Shown: positions 1 to 9,983 of the stretch, in pieces
How the letters are laid out: each line of letters starts with the position of its first letter
Position numbering within the stretch: position 1 is the stretch's first letter
Origin: Candidatus Rokuibacteriota bacterium
Lineage (GTDB): Bacteria; Methylomirabilota; Methylomirabilia; Rokubacteriales; CSP1-6
Reading direction: 5' to 3'
NCBI GenBank assembly: GCA_003221615.1
Contig: QHSQ01000145.1
Location: 1-34,009, forward strand
Length of the DNA stretch: 34,009 nt
The notes under the pieces: generated by a model
Seen by the model: the letters and a program-made list of their open reading frames with translations, nothing else
Databases searched by the model: none
What the model was told of the DNA's origin: nothing
Program-made: the position numbers and the translations under genes

Positions 1-516
1 TACATCGTGCGGGAATCGGGGCGCGTCGTGGTCACCGTAGCTATCGTGTCGGATCGGATAGATGCTGGAGTCGTAGCGGAACCCCTCCGCGAGAAGAACG
101 TCGTACGCCCAGGCCTGGGCGCGGCCGATCGAGAAATTGGGGGCCCGGTAACCGATCACGGGCTCTCCCGTAATGTCCTCGAGGATGGCCTTGGCGCGGC
201 GCACATCGGCACGGAACTCCAGCGGCGTCTGGCGCGAGACGAGCTCGTGACCGTCGCCGTGGCAGGCGATCTCGTGCTTCTCTCCGACGATCTTCCGGAC
301 GAGGCTGGGGTGGGCGGCGGCGACCTGTCCCAAGACGAAGAAGGTCGCCAGCGCTTTGGTGGAAGCCAGGAGCGTCAGCACTCGCTCGGTGCTCGCCTCG
401 ACGCGGCTCTCGAGACCTGCCCTCGCGCCGTTCGTCCCTTCCTGAAATACTTTGGCGTGGAAATACTCCTCCACGTCCACGCTGAGCGCATTCACGATGG
501 CCGGCTTCGCTTCCAT
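1..516 (-). CDS. XrtA-associated polysaccharide deacetylase (partial, C-terminus missing)
   Basis: The 172 codons present encode a NodB-type carbohydrate esterase fold. The N-terminus reads NALSVDVEEYFHA, typical of the deacetylase that accompanies PEP-CTERM/exosortase EPS loci (TIGR03006-like). The D-V-E segment is the usual first metal-binding/catalytic motif, and the second motif appears as HEIACHGDGHE, supplying metal-binding histidines. A GYRAPNFSIG segment matches the RAP motif of the family. The likely role is removal of N- or O-acetyl groups from the exopolysaccharide made by this operon. The ATG at 516 lies only 5 bases after the stop of the upstream dehydrogenase gene, so the two are translationally close. 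The gene runs off the left edge, so the C-terminal half cannot be judged. The family is clear; the exact substrate is not. Confidence 0.88.
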   Translation of the reverse strand, partial: MEAKPAIVNALSVDVEEYFHAKVFQEGTNGARAGLESRVEASTERVLTLLASTKALATFFVLGQVAAAHPSLVRKIVGEKHEIACHGDGHELVSRQTPLEFRADVRRAKAILEDITGEPVIGYRAPNFSIGRAQAWAYDVLLAEGFRYDSSIYPIRHDSYGDHDAPRFPHDV

Positions 517-521
517 TGTCG

Positions 522-1832
522 CTACAGCGAGACGACCTTGCCCGGCCGCGCCGGGATTCCCCATGTGGCGCTGCGGGTATCGACCACGAGGGGGGCCAGC
601 TCGACGATCTGGCGGTAGTCGAATTCAGGATGATCGGTGAGGATCAGCACACAATCGCTCGACGTGAGGCCCTCGGCGGTCAGCTCGGTCGCCTTCAAGA
701 GGACACCGTCGATGACAACCGATGGAACCCGCGGATCCGCGTACGAGACGTCGGCGCCGGCTTCCCGGAGCTTCCCGAGGATCTCGAGCGCCGGCGACTC
801 TCGGATGTCGCCGACTCCCCGCTTGTACGCGACTCCCAGCGCGAGGATCCTGGCACCGTTCAAACAACGGCGCTGGCGATTCAGGGCTTCGGCGGTCACC
901 TCGACCACATAGGAGGGCATGGCGCGGTTGATCTCGTCGGCCAGGGCGATGAAGCGTGATTCGTAGCCGTCGAGCCGCAGCTTCCACGAGAGATAGAGAG
1001 GATCCACCGGGATGCAGTGGCCCCCGATGCCGGGCCCCGGATAGAAGGGCATGAAGCCGAAGGGCTTCGTGGCCGCCGCGTCGATAACTTCTTTGGTGCT
1101 GGCACCGAGGCGTCGGCACATGAGCGCGAACTCATTGGCGAGCGCGATGTTGACGTTCCGGAACACGTTTTCGTAGAGCTTTGCCAGCTCGGCCACCTTC
1201 GGGCTCGAAACCTCGTGAACGCGCGGGACGATCTGCCCGTACAGGCTGGCGGCCAGGCGCGTGCAGGCGGGCGTTACGCCACCGACGACTTTGGGGATAT
1301 CCCCGACCTTGAAGGTCGGGTTTGCCGGGTCGATCCGCTCCGGCGAGAAGGCGAGAAAGAAGTCCTCGCCCACCTTCGCTCCTCGGGCCTGGAAGATCGG
1401 GAGAAGGAGCCCTTCCGTCGTCTCCGGATAGGTCGTGCTCTCGAGGACGACGAGCTGGCCCGGTTGGTAGCGGGCCGCCACTTCCGTTCCGGCAGCGACG
1501 ACGAACGAGATGTCCGGATCCTTGGATTTTCGGAGCGGCGTGGGCACACAGATGATCACGACGTCGGATCGTTCGAGCACCGACAAGTCTGCGGTCGCCT
1601 CGTAGCGTCCCAGGCGGATCAGGGCGATCAGATCCTCGCTTGCCAGATCCGGCGTGTGGGTTTGGCCGGCTTGGAGCGCACCGACACGGTCGAGGTCGGT
1701 GTCGACGCCGACGACGCTGAAGCCGGCGCGTGCGAACTCGACCGCCAACGGTAGACCTACGTATCCCTGTCCGATAATGGCGATACGAGCGGTGCGCTCT
1801 CGAATACTCACGGATAGACGAGAATCGTTCAC
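522..1832 (-). CDS. UDP-sugar 6-dehydrogenase (UDP-N-acetylglucosamine dehydrogenase-like)
   Basis: A 436-residue nucleotide-sugar dehydrogenase that would oxidise a UDP-hexose(amine) at C6 to the uronate with two NAD+. The Rossmann motif GQGYVGLPLA is at residues 21-30, and the catalytic cysteine (Cys273) sits in GPGIGGHCIPVDP. A conserved Lys near 218 lies in ELAKLYENVFRN. The IPVDPLYLSWK sequence after the active-site Cys and the overall length resemble the WbpA/TviB/CapL group that acts on UDP-GlcNAc or UDP-GalNAc rather than UDP-Glc. The GTG start at 1832 overlaps the TGA of the upstream transferase gene by 4 bases (GTGA), which fixes the start. It probably supplies a uronic acid precursor for the EPS; GlmS, three genes up, supplies amino-sugar. 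The substrate assignment is inference. Confidence 0.9.
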   Translation of the reverse strand: MNDSRLSVSIRERTARIAIIGQGYVGLPLAVEFARAGFSVVGVDTDLDRVGALQAGQTHTPDLASEDLIALIRLGRYEATADLSVLERSDVVIICVPTPLRKSKDPDISFVVAAGTEVAARYQPGQLVVLESTTYPETTEGLLLPIFQARGAKVGEDFFLAFSPERIDPANPTFKVGDIPKVVGGVTPACTRLAASLYGQIVPRVHEVSSPKVAELAKLYENVFRNVNIALANEFALMCRRLGASTKEVIDAAATKPFGFMPFYPGPGIGGHCIPVDPLYLSWKLRLDGYESRFIALADEINRAMPSYVVEVTAEALNRQRRCLNGARILALGVAYKRGVGDIRESPALEILGKLREAGADVSYADPRVPSVVIDGVLLKATELTAEGLTSSDCVLILTDHPEFDYRQIVELAPLVVDTRSATWGIPARPGKVVSL

Positions 1833-3253
1833 TTTGCGACCTCCAGCGGATGTCCGGTTGATACTTTTCCAGGTAGCAGAACGACCCGGTGTTGATCAGC
1901 TTCGACCGACTGTGATCCGAACAGCACGGTCTTGACCGTGTCGAAGAGAATGCGGATATCGAACGAGACCGCGAGGTGCTTGATGTAATAGAGGTCGTAC
2001 CGCATTTTTTCGGTCTCTTCGTCGAGGTTGTTCGCGTATCCGTACCGGACCTGGGCCCAGCCCGTGATGCCCGGGCGAACCACGGCGCGCAGCGAGTAGT
2101 ACGGGATGTTCGCGATGAAGAGCTCGAAGTTGGACACCGGGTGGGGTCGAGGCCCCACCAGATTCATGTCGCCGCGGATTATGTTGAAGAACTGCGGAAG
2201 CTCGTCGAGCCGAAACTTTCTCAGCCACTTTCCGACGCGCGTGATGCGCTCGGCATTGTCACACACCCACTCCGACGTCGGCGCGTCAGCCCGATGCATG
2301 GTCCGGAACTTGATCAACTTGAAGCGTTTCGCGGCCATGCCGACCCGCTCCTGAACGAAGAACACCGGACCGGACGAATCCAGCTTGATCAGGAGCGCGA
2401 TGATCCCGAGCAGAGGAGAGAGGACCACCATCCCGACGACCGAGACCAGCAGGCTGATCGCCCGGCCGGCGGCCAGATCGAGACGCGACTTCCTGAAGTC
2501 TCCGGAAAAAATCAAGTTGCTCGGCGTGACGGCCTCGATGGCGAGCTTGCCGGTGAGCCGCTCGTAGACGTTGACGCCGTCCTCGACGATGCATCCCCTG
2601 ACGCGCGCCTCCAGGAGCTCGCGAACGGGCAGGCGCGCGCGCCGTTCGGCCAGCGCAACGATCACTCGGTTAGGCTGGAGCTCCGCGAGGATCTTTCCCA
2701 AGCGCTCAAGCGGCCCACACGACAAATCCGCCAGAGGGGAGTCAGCCGGGACCGGCACGCCGTCGACGACGCCGACGATGGTGTAGCCGAGGTGCGGCTG
2801 GGTGGTGATCTCCTTGATGAGCGTGCGGGCGAGCGGCGTCGTGCCCAAAATCAGCACCCGCTCCAGGAAAGGCGTCTTGCGCACGACAACGTACAGAATC
2901 GCGCGGAGCGGCAGCAGGATACCGAGGATGATGGGGACTGCGACGAGGAACGGCTCACTGGAGATTCGGACCTCTCGGAACACGGTGTAGAGGGCGGCAA
3001 GCAGGATAAAGGCGATGCCGAAGACGTGGCAGAGGCGCGCCGCAAATTCGCCGAAGGTCCGCACGACCCGGAGATCATAGAGGTCGTTGTAGTAGAACGA
3101 GACAGTACAGCACAGAGAGATCGCGAGTGCCTTGGTCAATAGGATCGCGACGTCGGTCCAGTTGGTCATAGAGGGCGTCGTCCGGATCAGGATCGCCCCG
3201 CAGACCGCGGCAAAGAACGACATCGATTCCAGTATCGCGAGTTTCAAGATCAT
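1829..3253 (-). CDS. Polyprenyl-phosphate sugar-1-phosphate transferase, XrtA/PEP-CTERM type (EPS-initiating)
   Basis: A 474-residue membrane protein that starts repeat-unit synthesis by moving a sugar-1-phosphate from a UDP-sugar onto undecaprenyl phosphate at the inner membrane. The N-terminal ~130 residues hold four to five hydrophobic helices with the segment YYNDLYDLRVVRTFGE, characteristic of the PEP-CTERM-associated transferases (TIGR03013-like). A nucleotide-binding-like middle domain begins at ERVLILGTTPLART. The C-terminal third is the bacterial sugar transferase domain, with a transmembrane hairpin, KFRTMHRAD, RKFRLDELPQFFN and GDMNLVGPRP. ATG at 3253 is chosen because it begins the first helix. 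It lies 28 bases after glmS, and its stop overlaps the dehydrogenase start by 4 bases. The sugar transferred is unknown. Confidence 0.92.
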   Translation of the reverse strand: MILKLAILESMSFFAAVCGAILIRTTPSMTNWTDVAILLTKALAISLCCTVSFYYNDLYDLRVVRTFGEFAARLCHVFGIAFILLAALYTVFREVRISSEPFLVAVPIILGILLPLRAILYVVVRKTPFLERVLILGTTPLARTLIKEITTQPHLGYTIVGVVDGVPVPADSPLADLSCGPLERLGKILAELQPNRVIVALAERRARLPVRELLEARVRGCIVEDGVNVYERLTGKLAIEAVTPSNLIFSGDFRKSRLDLAAGRAISLLVSVVGMVVLSPLLGIIALLIKLDSSGPVFFVQERVGMAAKRFKLIKFRTMHRADAPTSEWVCDNAERITRVGKWLRKFRLDELPQFFNIIRGDMNLVGPRPHPVSNFELFIANIPYYSLRAVVRPGITGWAQVRYGYANNLDEETEKMRYDLYYIKHLAVSFDIRILFDTVKTVLFGSQSVEADQHRVVLLPGKVSTGHPLEVAK

Positions 3254-3280
3254 GGCTGTTTGGCGACCATGCGGGGCGTG

Positions 3281-5039
<1,759 letters not shown>

Positions 5040-5050
5040 TCTGTTTGCCC

Positions 5051-5674
5051 TTACGCCGCTTCCAGGTGGGTGCAGTCGATGTGGACAGCGACGCTGCGCT
5101 GGAGGAGCTCGACCGACACCACGAGGACGCCCTTCTTGGGATGTCCGCGCACCAGGAGCCCCTCGACGTCGGCGAGCGGACCATCAGTGATGCGTACTCG
5201 CTGCCCTTCACGGAGATACGGATACGGGAAGATCGGAATATCGGTGCGAACCAGCCTTTGAACGGCGTCGATCTCAGAATCTGGGACGGCGTCGAGCCGG
5301 TCCCACGTTTCGCCGAGCACCCGCACCACCCCGCGCGCCTTGCGGATCTCCAAGTAGGTCAGCTTGTCGATGGCGTGGCGCATGAAAAGATAGCCTCTGA
5401 ACAGCGGAACGCGAGCGCGCACCCGAACCCCTCCCCGTCTCGACCACGCCTCGGCGGTCGGAAAGAACAGGTCGAATCCCTTCGCCGCGAGCTGGTCGTG
5501 GACGAGTTGCTCGCAATTGCTGCGCGTCCAGAGAACGCGCCAGCGTGGGACCCCGAGGCGCTCAGCGGTTTCCGGCAAGGCTTCGCCCCCTTTGGTTTTC
5601 CTCACTCTCACGAGTGCAGGCACCAATCCAAACCCTCTGTTACGCAGCCGGGAGTCCGGCCGCGTGTTTGACAT
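5051..5674 (-). CDS. NusG-family transcription antiterminator (specialised paralogue of EPS operon)
   Basis: A 207-residue protein with a NusG N-terminal (NGN) domain starting near residue 43 (RWRVLWTRSNCEQ) and continuing through FRGYLFMRH. A C-terminal KOW segment follows (REGQRVRITDGPLADVEG). Known specialised NusG paralogues such as RfaH, UpxY and LoaP bind RNA polymerase and help it read long surface-polysaccharide operons. The position of this gene inside an EPS operon of more than 11 kb fits that role. The first ~40 residues are basic, have no family match that I recognise, and may be a mis-called extension, but no better internal ATG is obvious. The gene sits 30 bases after the kinase gene and 11 bases before glmS. 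The family call is firm; the paralogue role is inferred from context. Confidence 0.85.
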   Translation of the reverse strand: MSNTRPDSRLRNRGFGLVPALVRVRKTKGGEALPETAERLGVPRWRVLWTRSNCEQLVHDQLAAKGFDLFFPTAEAWSRRGGVRVRARVPLFRGYLFMRHAIDKLTYLEIRKARGVVRVLGETWDRLDAVPDSEIDAVQRLVRTDIPIFPYPYLREGQRVRITDGPLADVEGLLVRGHPKKGVLVVSVELLQRSVAVHIDCTHLEAA

Positions 5675-5704
5675 CCGCCACCACGGTGACTCTCGTGAGA
5701 GACG

Positions 5705-6685
5705 TCACTCGTCGGAGCTGGTCTGTCTCCCGCGTGATCTGCTGCTAAATCTGTGCCGCCGAGTCCCGTCTACGGTCATCTCGTAGACGCGCTTCGAGGC
5801 ATACGAATCCCTCGAAAGATGGCGATCGTCGCCGTTGAAGACCAACCCAACGACCCTGGTCGGCTCCAGGAGATTCAGCGCTTCCAAGAGGAGCCTGCGG
5901 GGTGTGCGATGGGCCCCGACCACAAGCACGAATCCGTCGACCAATCTTGCGAGGACTTGGCTGTCGGGGACCGACACGAGTGGCGGGGTGTCGACGATGA
6001 CGTAGTCATACTTCTCGCGAGCCTCGGCGAGGAGCTCCCCGAGCCGAGGCGACTTCAACACCTCGTAGGGGGAGGTTGGCTGCCGACCCGCTGTAATGAC
6101 CGTCAGGTTCAAGTATGGATGCGTTTGCACCACGCTTCCGAGCGTGAGGCTGGGGTTCAAGATCGCGTCTACCAGACCGGGCGCGGTGTGCTCGTCGAGC
6201 CCCAGGTACATCGCCACGTTCGCCCCGCGCAGATCGGCGTCGATGAGGAGAATCCGCGCATCGGGCGCTTGAGCAAGCGCGCCCGCGAGGTTGAGCGTCG
6301 TCGTCGTCTTGCCGTCGCCAGCGTCGGGGCTCGAGACCGCTATCGTCGTGAGGTCGGTGGACCTGTGGAGCTGTTCGATCTTGTGACGAAGCGCCCGATA
6401 CTGCTCGGCTTCGAACGAGGTCGGCGCGAGCAGGCTCACCAGATGTTCCTCGACCCCGATGATGCGTTCTGCGCGTCCGGCGGTAGCGGCGGCCCGTGGA
6501 GGCCTGAAAAAGGTCTCTTGCGCCCGGGGCGGCGTCGTTTTCGGCGCGGCGGGGCTGGGCCGAGGTGGGACCGTCTCTGGAACGGTAGGACTCGTCTCAG
6601 ACGGGGGCGCCGGCGGCGGTGAGGCGACGACGCGGAGCGCCCGTTCCTGCTCAGCTCGCTCGAGGGCTTTGAAAAATCTGCTCAT
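5705..6685 (-). CDS. BY-type tyrosine kinase / CpsD-like ATPase, XrtA-associated
   Basis: A 326-residue cytoplasmic P-loop kinase of the Wzc/CpsD class that controls polymer length together with the chain-length protein. The N-terminus MSRFFKALERAEQERAL matches kinases of PEP-CTERM EPS loci (TIGR03018-like). A Pro-rich linker spans about 23-58. Walker A is SPDAGDGKTTTT (Lys126), Walker A' is ILLIDADLRG near 145-154, and Walker B is YDYVIVDTPP near 226-235. The usual C-terminal tyrosine cluster is thin: only two Tyr occur near the tail, in SYASKRVYEM. The ATG at 6685 overlaps the TGA of the upstream ATPase gene by 4 bases, which fixes the start. A longer in-frame reading back to 6796 is rejected because it lies inside that gene. 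Confidence 0.92.
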   Translation of the reverse strand: MSRFFKALERAEQERALRVVASPPPAPPSETSPTVPETVPPRPSPAAPKTTPPRAQETFFRPPRAAATAGRAERIIGVEEHLVSLLAPTSFEAEQYRALRHKIEQLHRSTDLTTIAVSSPDAGDGKTTTTLNLAGALAQAPDARILLIDADLRGANVAMYLGLDEHTAPGLVDAILNPSLTLGSVVQTHPYLNLTVITAGRQPTSPYEVLKSPRLGELLAEAREKYDYVIVDTPPLVSVPDSQVLARLVDGFVLVVGAHRTPRRLLLEALNLLEPTRVVGLVFNGDDRHLSRDSYASKRVYEMTVDGTRRHRFSSRSRGRQTSSDE

Positions 6686-7659
6686 GGAAGTAGTAGCTGG
6701 CGCACTGACTGGATGACCAGCGCGGCCGAGTTGGCTTTGAGGGCGAGAGCGGCGATGGCGCTCCCGATGGTCACCATGAGGGTTCCAACGCTCCACCGAA
6801 CCAGCAGCCGGGCTTTCGCACTGGCAGCGCCTCTCACTTTCCCCGGAGACCGTACGCCGTCCTCCAGATACTCGATGGCCTGATTGACGATAGTCCGATC
6901 GATGCGGCGCTTATTGTCGGCGTACCCGAAGAGCAGGCAGTGGTCGCAAACGGTATTGATGAGTCTTGGAATCCCGCCCGAATAGGCCACGATGCGGTCT
7001 ACGGCCCCGTCGACGAACACACTCAGATCCCGGGCGCCCGCGATGCGTAACCGGGTTCGGATATAGGCGCGAGTCTCTTCCAGCGTGAGCGAAGGGATCT
7101 GGCACCGCAAGCCTACGCGTTGCCTGAGCTGCCAAAGCTCGGGCAGATTGAGCTTGGTCTTGAGCTCAGGTTGCCCGACCAACAGGATCTGCAGGAGCTT
7201 GCTCGTCGGAGTCTCGAAATTCGAGAGTAGGCGGATCTGCTCCAACGTAGAGACGTCAAGGTTCTGGGCTTCGTCGACGATGAGGACCGTGTTCTGGCCC
7301 ACCCGCTCGCGCTCGATGAGGAAATTATTCAACGCGATGAGTCGCTGCGCACGCGACGGGCCTCGCTGGGGGACGCCGAGGTCCTCGAGGACGTACTCGA
7401 GGAGCTCGTCGAAGGCCAGGGTTGAATTGAAGACGAACGCGATCGCGGCCTGCCCGTTGAGTCGCTGACGAAGCGTGTGCAGGAGCGTGGTCTTTCCCGT
7501 GCCCACCTTGCCGGTCAGGACGATGAACCCCTTCCTCTCCTGGGTCCCGTAAACGAGCTGGGCGAGCGCCTCTTTGTGCCCGGGACTCATATAGAGGAAC
7601 TTTGGGTCCGGGGTCGCATTGAAGGGCCTCTCCGCTAAGCCGTAGAACGTTAGATACAT
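6682..7659 (-). CDS. ExeA-like AAA+ ATPase, XrtA/PEP-CTERM-associated
   Basis: A 325-residue ATPase beginning MYLTFYGLAERPFNATPDP, the signature start of ExeA/GspA-type ATPases and of the PEP-CTERM-associated subgroup (TIGR03015-like). Walker A is GKVGTGKTTL (about 50-59) and Walker B is TVLIVDEAQNL (about 124-134). A hydrophobic segment near 290-312 would anchor the C-terminus in the inner membrane. In known loci it lies beside the chain-length protein and kinase and is thought to help assemble or energise EPS export; its exact job is unproven. The start lies 10 bases after the chain-length gene, and the stop overlaps the kinase start by 4 bases. Confidence 0.92.
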   Translation of the reverse strand: MYLTFYGLAERPFNATPDPKFLYMSPGHKEALAQLVYGTQERKGFIVLTGKVGTGKTTLLHTLRQRLNGQAAIAFVFNSTLAFDELLEYVLEDLGVPQRGPSRAQRLIALNNFLIERERVGQNTVLIVDEAQNLDVSTLEQIRLLSNFETPTSKLLQILLVGQPELKTKLNLPELWQLRQRVGLRCQIPSLTLEETRAYIRTRLRIAGARDLSVFVDGAVDRIVAYSGGIPRLINTVCDHCLLFGYADNKRRIDRTIVNQAIEYLEDGVRSPGKVRGAASAKARLLVRWSVGTLMVTIGSAIAALALKANSAALVIQSVRQLLLP

Positions 7660-7669
7660 GCCAAAGTCC

Positions 7670-9331
7670 TCACGACGCGACCCGGGCTAGGAGCCCGACA
7701 AGGCGCTCGTTCCCGTTGGCGGCGATATAAGCGAGGCCGACGATTGCGACGAGACCGACCAAGGCCGCGCTGGCGGCGAGACGCATGCGCCATCCTCTTC
7801 GATAGAGATCCGTTCTGGTCACGATTCGAGGAATGCTGACCAACACGGGCACCTCGGTGAACGCTCGAAGCTCGTCGACACCATGGAAGGAGGTGTCGAT
7901 GTTCTCGCGCAGCACGACGGCCCCTACGGCCACGCCGACGGCAGCTGCGAGCGTCATGAGGAGGAGTCGAACGCGATTGGGCGCCGCCGGCTGGGTGTTC
8001 GGGACCGCCGGGTCGAGCACCCGGAATTGTTCACCTTGCTGACGCTGTTCCATGCTTTCGGCGAGCTGGGCTTCCTCGTAGCGCTTCAGCAGTGAGGCGT
8101 AGAGCTCACGGGTGCTTTCGTAGTCGCGCGAGAGTTCTTTGAACTCCTGTTCCCGTCGCGGGACGTTGTCGACTCGTTGCTGGTAAGTCCCGATACCCTC
8201 ACGGAGACGACCTTCTTCGGTTTTGAGGACCTTGAGCTCTGTCTGCACCTCGCTGAGCGCCTCCTTCAGCCGGAGCACATACGGCGTGACGGGCGAGACG
8301 GGCGGGGGCGGTGGCGAAGATGCCGCCGCCGTGGTCGGGTTCGCCGCAGGCTTGGGCGCGCGCGCTTTGGCGGCGGCGAACTCCCTCTCGAGCGCCGCGA
8401 CCTCGGCCGCCAGTTTGACGACGTCGGGGTATCTGTCCGTAAATTGCGAGCGAGCCGTTTCCAGATCCTTCTTCTTCTGTGCCAGCTCCTGTTCCAGCCG
8501 CGTCGGCTCCGCGACGCCGAGCGCGGGCAGCCCGGCCACTGGCCCGGCCAACGGCGCGTACGCCGGGAATGACTCGACTTCCGCCAGTTGGCTCGAAAGC
8601 GCCTGACGGCGTTCCGCGGCTCGCGTCTGGCTGTCGGCGTTCTGGCGAAGCTGCGCATGGAGGCGGTCCAGGGTCGCCAGGTTCGTCTCCATTTGTTGGG
8701 GTAGCTCGCCCAGATGGCGACGCTTGAACCCGCTCACCCGCTCCTCCTGCTCGTCGAGCCGTTTCTTCGTTTCAGCCAGTTGCGCTTTGAGAAACTCCGC
8801 GGTGCTGCTCGCCTGGCGCTCGCGCGCCTTCATGTTCGCCTCGTTGTAGAAAGACGCGAGCGTGTTTGCGACGAGCGCGACCGTGGTCGGCTCCCTCCCC
8901 TGATAGCTGATCGTGAAGGCCACGGTCGCCTCGCGCAGGCCTCTGAGCTCGGCGCTCTTGAGTTCCAGCTTGATGTCGCCGCGCATACGCCCGATGACGT
9001 CTTCGAGCGTTGCTTCCTTGCGCAGATCGGCGTAAAGGTTGAAGCGATTGATCAGAGCCTCCAGCCTGGAACGGCTGAGGACTTCCTGGCTGATGGTTTG
9101 AAGCCGAGTCTCGAGCGCACTGGTCACCGTCGACCGCACAAAGGACTCGGGAACCTGCTGACGATCGACGAGCACCGTCGCCGCAGACCGATAGATGTTC
9201 GGCATGAAGATGATGAGGCTCACGCCGGCCGCCAACGGGGCGGCGAAGGCCAGGATCGCTAACCACTTCCGCCGGCTCCAGATCGCCAGCACCGTATCGA
9301 GCGCCGACTGCTTCCGTGTCTCTTCGATCAT
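7670..9331 (-). CDS. Polysaccharide chain-length determinant (Wzz/GNVR family, XrtA-associated)
   Basis: A 553-residue inner-membrane co-polymerase. A transmembrane helix near 30-52 (LAILAFAAPLAAGVSLIIF) is followed by a long periplasmic domain rich in coiled coil, seen as repeated heptad-like stretches around residues 175-260 and 285-330. A Pro/Ala-rich break near 335-355 follows, then the GNVR-type region with NVPRREQEFKELSRDYEST. A second helix near 465-485 begins at RVRLLLMTLAAA, and a third hydrophobic stretch lies near the end. It matches the PEP-CTERM chain-length proteins (TIGR03007-like). The kinase domain is a separate protein two genes downstream, as in CpsC/CpsD pairs. The gene lies 33 bases after the export gene and 10 bases before the ATPase gene. 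Confidence 0.9.
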   Translation of the reverse strand: MIEETRKQSALDTVLAIWSRRKWLAILAFAAPLAAGVSLIIFMPNIYRSAATVLVDRQQVPESFVRSTVTSALETRLQTISQEVLSRSRLEALINRFNLYADLRKEATLEDVIGRMRGDIKLELKSAELRGLREATVAFTISYQGREPTTVALVANTLASFYNEANMKARERQASSTAEFLKAQLAETKKRLDEQEERVSGFKRRHLGELPQQMETNLATLDRLHAQLRQNADSQTRAAERRQALSSQLAEVESFPAYAPLAGPVAGLPALGVAEPTRLEQELAQKKKDLETARSQFTDRYPDVVKLAAEVAALEREFAAAKARAPKPAANPTTAAASSPPPPPVSPVTPYVLRLKEALSEVQTELKVLKTEEGRLREGIGTYQQRVDNVPRREQEFKELSRDYESTRELYASLLKRYEEAQLAESMEQRQQGEQFRVLDPAVPNTQPAAPNRVRLLLMTLAAAVGVAVGAVVLRENIDTSFHGVDELRAFTEVPVLVSIPRIVTRTDLYRRGWRMRLAASAALVGLVAIVGLAYIAANGNERLVGLLARVAS

Positions 9332-9364
9332 TTTGGGTCGGTCACTCCTTAGCCCGAGCGGCCC

Positions 9365-9973
9365 TCATGGCACCAGGACGACATCGCCGTTGCGGACGTA
9401 GAAGTTGTCTTGTTCTGCAGCAACCTTGTTGTAGTTGAAGGGAATGCGCTTCATCGTCGCTCCGTCCGGGCGAAGGATGACGATTCGGGCGCGCGAAGCA
9501 AACTGGGTGAAGCCGCCTGCCAGGGCGAGGACGTCGAGCACGGTCGCCCAGCTCTTCAGCTCATAACGACCCGGCTTGGTGACCTCGCCGATGACCGAGA
9601 CTTTGAGGCTTCGAATGTCCGAAACGATGACAGAGACCTCTGGGCTCGGTATAAACTCCGTGAGCTTCCGAGTCAGGACCTCGCGGAGCTCGAGCGCCGT
9701 GAGTCCTGCCGCCCGCACGTCGTTCACGAGTGGCAGCGAGATCATGCCGTCCGGCCGCACGGGCACCGCTCGGGTCAGGGCCTCGTTCTTCCAGACCGAG
9801 ATCTGCAGCATATCTTCCGGGCCGATCCGGTACGTTTCCGCCGAGACGGCTCGGCCGGTGTCGGACTCCGCCGAAACGGCCGGCGGTGCCTGAGCACCGG
9901 CGGGTGCGACGTCCATCAATGCAGGCTCCAAGAGCAGACCGGCGACCAGTAGGTAGACAGCGGTATGCCTCAT
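9365..9973 (-). CDS. Polysaccharide export outer-membrane protein (Wza/BexD-like)
   Basis: A 202-residue exported protein. The start MRHTAVYLLVAGLLLEPALM is a signal peptide, and cleavage near AGAQA is likely. There is no lipobox Cys, so it is not an obvious lipoprotein. The poly-export domain begins at YRIGPEDMLQISVWKNE and runs to VSVIVSDIRS. One SLBB-type domain follows (VSVIGEVTKPGRYEL, then VLALAGGFTQFASRARI). This is the short form typical of PEP-CTERM EPS loci (TIGR03027-like), which would form or line the outer-membrane exit. A longer in-frame reading back to 10237 overlaps the regulator gene and lacks family features, so ATG at 9973 is used; it lies 10 bases after the regulator stop. 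Confidence 0.92.
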   Translation of the reverse strand: MRHTAVYLLVAGLLLEPALMDVAPAGAQAPPAVSAESDTGRAVSAETYRIGPEDMLQISVWKNEALTRAVPVRPDGMISLPLVNDVRAAGLTALELREVLTRKLTEFIPSPEVSVIVSDIRSLKVSVIGEVTKPGRYELKSWATVLDVLALAGGFTQFASRARIVILRPDGATMKRIPFNYNKVAAEQDNFYVRNGDVVLVP

Positions 9974-9983
9974 GACGTGTGCC

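Noticed and set aside
1156-1163. TTCCGGAA copy inside the UDP-sugar dehydrogenase gene as a regulatory site
   Set aside because: It encodes conserved residues of ENVFRNVN in that gene, so coding constraint explains it.
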